NCBI RefSeq assembly: GCF_002209355.2 | Contig: NZ_CP106855.1 | Coordinates: 1,116,001 to 1,180,000 of the forward strand | Origin: Bdellovibrio sp. SKB1291214 | Lineage (GTDB): Bacteria; Bdellovibrionota; Bdellovibrionia; Bdellovibrionales; Bdellovibrionaceae | Reading direction: 5' to 3' | Length of the DNA: 64,000 nucleotides | Shown: one piece after another, positions 60,629-64,000 of the stretch | Position numbering within the stretch: the first letter of the stretch is position 1 | How the letters are laid out: each line of letters starts with the position of its first letter | Notes under the pieces: model-generated | What the model saw: only the letters and a program-made list of their open reading frames with translations | The model's database searches: none | Told to the model about the DNA's origin: nothing | Position numbers and translations under genes: made by a program

Positions 60629-61671
60629 TCAAACACCCACAGTCCAATTGTGAATAAGAACAAAGTGAAACCGTATTTGAAAACCTGGCGCAGATCACCA
60701 CCCACCGGGCTTGAAAGACTTTTTAACTTAGAAATAAAGGTGAACGACAAGAACACCAGGGCAATACTCACGTAAATACCCCAGTACTTACCAGCATAGA
60801 CCAGGTGATAAAACAGATTGATGCACAAGAAAATCGCCCACCACAGCGCGATCAAACGACGAGAACGATCAAAGCCCAAACAATTCACGGTATTTCGGAA
60901 CCCCGCCTGACTGCTTGGTAAAATGTTGATGAAGTTACGAAGATGAACCACAAATAATACGGCCCAACCCCAAACAACACCAATCCATAGGGATTCTTTA
61001 TCAAACGGCGCACCCATTGCCAGCTGATATCCCACCGTTAACAACGGACCAAACATCAAGAATAACGAAATCTCGCCACCAATTTTATATTTAAACGAAA
61101 TGCGCTTTTGGAATTGTGCCCACAAACCGATGATCGCTCCCACGACTACCACATAGGCTACTTCGTTGTAGGCCATCATCACTGGGACCGCACACATCAA
61201 CGACAGGATCAAAAAAGTCGTCGAGAGATTTTTAATATGTGAAGCCGTCGTCCAACCATTTTGAATGGCGCGACTGCCACTGCGCTCAAGGACTCGATCC
61301 ACACCACGTACGTGATCAGTATAGTCATTGCGAAGGTTCACAGAGATAAAGGCAAAGATCACACCGATCGTCGCAATCAGGCAAGAGATCGGATCACGAA
61401 TCGTCTGATCCGCGATGTTTTTAGTCAGAATTAAAAAAAGAGGTACTAAGATGAATAGGAAACTTCTGAACTTGACCGTCTTCATAATGCGCACGATGCG
61501 CGGAGGAAACTCTAGGGAACTCACCGGAACGATTTTGAAGGTCACTGTTTCAGAGGCTGAATTTACATTCAGCGTCTGTACAGGCAAAGCACGCTTATCC
61601 TTGGCAAAAGTGCCAAGCAGATAGGATTCGAATTGAGGCGAGCTTTTGCTTAAGGTAACGAACTCACTCAC
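60598..61671 (-). CDS. menA: UbiA-superfamily prenyltransferase, MenA-like
   Basis: A 357-residue membrane enzyme with about eight helices. The first aspartate-rich motif is NLRNDYTDHVRGVD (about 114-127, N-D-x-x-D), where the prenyl diphosphate binds. A second, NTVNCLGFDRSR, is less clear. The N-terminal 60 residues are polar and not part of the usual UbiA fold. MenA joins a polyprenyl chain to 1,4-dihydroxy-2-naphthoate in menaquinone synthesis. Its pairing with a polyprenyl synthase and a hotdog thioesterase supports that. It overlaps the synthase by ATGA. Confidence 0.82.
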   Translation of the reverse strand: MSEFVTLSKSSPQFESYLLGTFAKDKRALPVQTLNVNSASETVTFKIVPVSSLEFPPRIVRIMKTVKFRSFLFILVPLFLILTKNIADQTIRDPISCLIATIGVIFAFISVNLRNDYTDHVRGVDRVLERSGSRAIQNGWTTASHIKNLSTTFLILSLMCAVPVMMAYNEVAYVVVVGAIIGLWAQFQKRISFKYKIGGEISLFLMFGPLLTVGYQLAMGAPFDKESLWIGVVWGWAVLFVVHLRNFINILPSSQAGFRNTVNCLGFDRSRRLIALWWAIFLCINLFYHLVYAGKYWGIYVSIALVFLSFTFISKLKSLSSPVGGDLRQVFKYGFTLFLFTIGLWVFECLWYLLLAR

Positions 61672-62627
61672 GAAGAAGGCTTCCTTCTCCAGTAAAGAAT
61701 CTCAGTCAACGGACGAAGTTGATCGATCAGTTTTTCCTCACCAGGTTTCAAATGCTTTTTCAAACGTTCCAAGTGATGATCGTACATGGCGATCAAACCT
61801 TTGTTCATTTCGTCGAAGGCTTCCACTTTCTTATCGAAAGTTTCTTTGCCGCCGATGCTTGCATAGTACTGTTCCAGATTTTTAGACTTTACGATTTGAT
61901 CGATCTCTTGGCGAGAACGACCGGCCGTGATGTAGGCACCGAAGGAATTTAGGTAACCTGATTTAAGATCTCCCAAGATCGCTTTGCCTTCTTCGTTACG
62001 GATGTCATAATCCAAAAGGTCATCAGAGCGTTGGAATAACTGACCCAGCAACGTCCCCATCTCTTCCAAGATTTGGTGAAGTTCAGCATCATAGCGTTCC
62101 TGTGCAATAAATGGAGCGCGAATACACCATTTGAACAACGAAGCCGTTTTCAAATTATGAATGCGATCCAACTGTTCAAGAGTCACAAAATAATCGCCGA
62201 TCACAGAGTCCTGCAACCACTCGCCTTCCAAAAGGTCCGAGATGATTTCAGCTGTGTATTGAACAAGTTTGATATTGCCGTGGCCAGAAAGATTCACCAT
62301 CACGCGTGCAAGCAAGTAATCCCCTGCAAGGACTGCGTACTCCGGAGTAAACTTTAACCATGCCGTCGTTTTGCCACGACGAAGATGCGAACGATCGATC
62401 AAATCGTCATGCAACAACGAAGCGTTGTGAATAAACTCAATCGTTTGCGCCAACAGATGTTCCGATTTTCCGTCCAAGGAAATACTCGAAGCCATCATGC
62501 GAATCAATTTCGCGCGGAATCCTTTGCCTCCAGAAAAGAGGTCGTCATAAAGCTTATTCAGCTTTGGTAGGTAGGCAGGGAAATCCCTGGAATCATAGAC
62601 TTTCAGATCAATGACATTGCGCGACAA
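61668..62627 (-). CDS. Polyprenyl (octaprenyl-type) diphosphate synthase
   Basis: A 319-residue trans-isoprenyl synthase. The first aspartate-rich motif is LLHDDLIDRS (DDLID) and the second is RSDDLLDYD (DDLLD), with GGKGFRAKLIR at the start. It builds the long side chain of quinones from isopentenyl units. Length fits IspB/HepT-type enzymes. Since it is coupled to menA, menaquinone side chain is the expected product; chain length cannot be read here. Confidence 0.92.
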   Translation of the reverse strand: MSRNVIDLKVYDSRDFPAYLPKLNKLYDDLFSGGKGFRAKLIRMMASSISLDGKSEHLLAQTIEFIHNASLLHDDLIDRSHLRRGKTTAWLKFTPEYAVLAGDYLLARVMVNLSGHGNIKLVQYTAEIISDLLEGEWLQDSVIGDYFVTLEQLDRIHNLKTASLFKWCIRAPFIAQERYDAELHQILEEMGTLLGQLFQRSDDLLDYDIRNEEGKAILGDLKSGYLNSFGAYITAGRSRQEIDQIVKSKNLEQYYASIGGKETFDKKVEAFDEMNKGLIAMYDHHLERLKKHLKPGEEKLIDQLRPLTEILYWRRKPSS

Positions 62628-62708
62628 TTAAGACTCCTAATGAGGCCCCAAAATGGCGATATTCGCGCTTGCTGTCAAGGGCAGAACAGCCTTAAAGTTC
62701 CAGTCATT

Positions 62709-63131
62709 ATGAATAAAGTCTTCCGAACGAAAAAGACCCTGACTTTCAGGGAAGCTGACCCTGCGAAAATCATGTTTTTCGGGAATATTTACGGTTTTGC
62801 CCACGATGCCTTCGAGCAATTCATTGTGGATGCCGGGTATACCTGGAAAGAATATTTTCACGATCCGGATTTTGCGATCCCCCTTCGTCACTCTGAAGCC
62901 AATTATCTGGCGCCGTTTTTCCCCGGAGAAACCTACGACATCGCAGTTACAGTTGCGAGTTTTGGGGAAACTTCGTACAAGATGAAATACGTTTTCACTC
63001 AAGGGACCAAAACACATGCCATCGTTACGATGGTGCATGCCGTTTTGGATATGAAGACGAAACAGAAAGCGGCGATTCCAGCGAAAATGAAATCGCGCTT
63101 GGAACCTTACCTCGAACAACCGGGAGTTTAA
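62709..63131 (+). CDS. Hotdog thioesterase (4HBT/YbgC type), possible DHNA-CoA thioesterase
   Basis: A 140-residue single hotdog domain. It opens KKTLTFREADPAKIMFFGNIYGFAHDAFEQF, where the aspartate D18 and following residues match the YbgC/4HBT active site. Neighbours for menaquinone synthesis make 1,4-dihydroxy-2-naphthoyl-CoA hydrolysis a reasonable role. ATG 62709 begins the fold. The frame extends to 62640 but the added part is not family-like, and no strong ribosome site is seen at either. A long frame on the opposite strand is only its shadow. Confidence 0.82.
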   Translation: MNKVFRTKKTLTFREADPAKIMFFGNIYGFAHDAFEQFIVDAGYTWKEYFHDPDFAIPLRHSEANYLAPFFPGETYDIAVTVASFGETSYKMKYVFTQGTKTHAIVTMVHAVLDMKTKQKAAIPAKMKSRLEPYLEQPGV

Positions 63132-63587
63132 TTGGAAGAGTTCAAGTTCACAGGCAAAGAATGGTGGCGTGAAGGCGTTCGTTTTGAATGCACGGGTTCA
63201 GGCAAATGCTGTACTTCTCACGGAGAATACGGATTTGTTTATTTGAATCTTGAGGACCGCCAACGTTTTGCTAAGCACATGAACATCAGCACTGCTGCGT
63301 TCACCCGTCGTTACTGCGAAAAAACGGGCGGCATCTGGCACTTGAAAGAAGATCCAAAAAATACCGACTGCATGTTCCTTAAAGGCAAGGGCTGCGGAAT
63401 GTATGAAGCTCGCCCGACACAATGTCGTACATGGCCGTTCTGGCCGGAAGTTATGAATGCCAAATCTTGGGCAAAGGATGTGAAAGCATTCTGTCCTGGA
63501 GTAGGACGCGGCAACCTTGTTCCCGCCGAAAGCATCGAGCGCCAATTACGCGAACAAATCGAAAGCGAAAAGGGCTGGGGAAAATAA
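63132..63587 (+). CDS. YkgJ-type cysteine-cluster protein
   Basis: A 151-residue protein. Cysteines lie in the YkgJ pattern: FECTGSGKCCTSHGEYG (C20, C26, C27), then DCMF, GCGMYEARPTQCRTWPFWPE (C88, C98), and FCPG. Such clusters bind iron-sulfur or zinc. The TTG at 63132 immediately follows the thioesterase stop, with GGGAG at the right distance, so the two are coupled. Function unknown. Confidence 0.88.
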   Translation: MEEFKFTGKEWWREGVRFECTGSGKCCTSHGEYGFVYLNLEDRQRFAKHMNISTAAFTRRYCEKTGGIWHLKEDPKNTDCMFLKGKGCGMYEARPTQCRTWPFWPEVMNAKSWAKDVKAFCPGVGRGNLVPAESIERQLREQIESEKGWGK

Positions 63588-63702
63588 TCCCCACGTCTCG
63601 CTTTGAAACATCTTGAGACGCCAATCTTGCACTATTCTTACAATCTGAAAGTTTCTCAATCTAGGTCTTAAGACAAAAGGTTTGGGCGACGAAGAGTAAT
63701 GC

Positions 63703-64000
63703 ATGATCCACGCAAGTGTAAAATCAGCCTTACTTCTGTTCGTATCGGTGGCTATTCTATCAGGGTGTGAAGACCCTGCCGTTAACGTGTTAACGTTAGG
63801 AAGAAAATTAGCAGCACCGGTTTTAACCAGTTCAAGTCCTTTTGATCAGGATTTGGAAACACAAGGCTATGTTCGCATCACGGGTACGTGTGATCCGCGC
63901 GTGGGTTCAATCTCTATCAGTTTTGACGATGCCACTTGGAAATACGCACCGTCTTCCACGACGACGGCAACAACTGCTGGCAATACCAGTACGACAGTTA
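63703..64000 (+). CDS. Lipoprotein, C-terminus cut by window end
   Basis: The first 99 codons of a frame open to the edge. Signal MIHASVKSALLLFVSVAILSGC gives lipid at Cys22. The mature part begins EDPAVNVLTLGRKLAAP, then VRITGTCDPRVGSISISF, which recalls Ig-like adhesin domains, then a T-rich stretch. AAGAG lies just before the ATG. The product is not named. Confidence 0.75.
   Translation, partial: MIHASVKSALLLFVSVAILSGCEDPAVNVLTLGRKLAAPVLTSSSPFDQDLETQGYVRITGTCDPRVGSISISFDDATWKYAPSSTTTATTAGNTSTTV

Noticed and set aside
62637-63119. Minus-strand frame opposite the thioesterase
   Set aside because: No family pattern; the plus strand gives a full hotdog domain with the expected residues.

Overview
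The window most closely fits a predatory Bdellovibrio-type bacterium (Bdellovibrionota). The grounds are paired flagellin genes with sigma-28-type promoters, many exported hydrolases (two trypsins, a papain-like protease, an L,D-transpeptidase, a metallopeptidase/DUF4105 protein), many lipoproteins and two-component systems, and dense gene packing with ATGA overlaps. This assignment is from gene content and memory of the group, not from an alignment. No rRNA, tRNA, CRISPR array or prophage was seen. The first and last genes are cut by the window edges.

Layout. 1-7 kb: a cut FAD oxidoreductase, two tandem secreted trypsins, a DUF2802-like protein with a small partner, a vWA lipoprotein with SPTT repeats, a small exported protein and a papain-like protease. 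7-17 kb: one leftward run of eleven tightly packed or overlapping genes starting at a sigma-54-type promoter near 16.99 kb: TPR protein, Rossmann-fold protein, two GT9 glycosyltransferases, a 57-residue overlapping ORF, an unknown protein, histidine kinase, response regulator, rsmD, coaD and an aminotransferase. 17-24 kb: the flagellar filament block (FlgN/FliT-like, fliS, fliD, FlaG-like, two flagellins). A RAYT transposase flanked by inverted REP-like hairpins sits between the flagellins. Three good FliA (sigma-28) promoters precede the FlaG-like gene and the two flagellins.

24-38 kb: a 3D-domain lipoprotein, a large hybrid histidine kinase, a ThiBPQ-like ABC transporter with DoxX-like protein, nth and ferredoxin upstream, then a GNAT enzyme, lipoproteins, elbB, ddl, a collagen-like lipoprotein, a small zinc-ribbon protein and a divergent aldehyde dehydrogenase. 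39-43 kb: a chemotaxis operon cheA-cheW-like-cheD/cheB, in which the last gene is a CheD-receiver-CheB fusion whose methylesterase active site looks dead. 43-48 kb: an iron-type cluster (outer-membrane barrel, imelysin, di-heme oxidoreductase) behind a possible Fur-like box.

48-64 kb: DUF1653, HIT, a tandem universal stress protein, L,D-transpeptidase, citrate synthase, a degenerate PP2C/SpoIIE-like protein, three DUF2388-like paralogues around a two-domain metallopeptidase/DUF4105 protein, a GT-C-type membrane protein, a polytopic membrane protein, rsmJ, and menaquinone-type genes (UbiA/MenA-like prenyltransferase, polyprenyl synthase, hotdog thioesterase). A YkgJ-type cysteine-cluster gene and a cut lipoprotein gene end the window.

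The most unusual points are the CheD-CheB fusion with a lost Ser/His pair, the REP/RAYT unit between flagellins, the overlapping small ORF in the glycosyltransferase operon, the FliA promoter with an overlapping palindromic operator, and the DUF2388/DUF4105 cluster. None is proven to be a new system from sequence alone.
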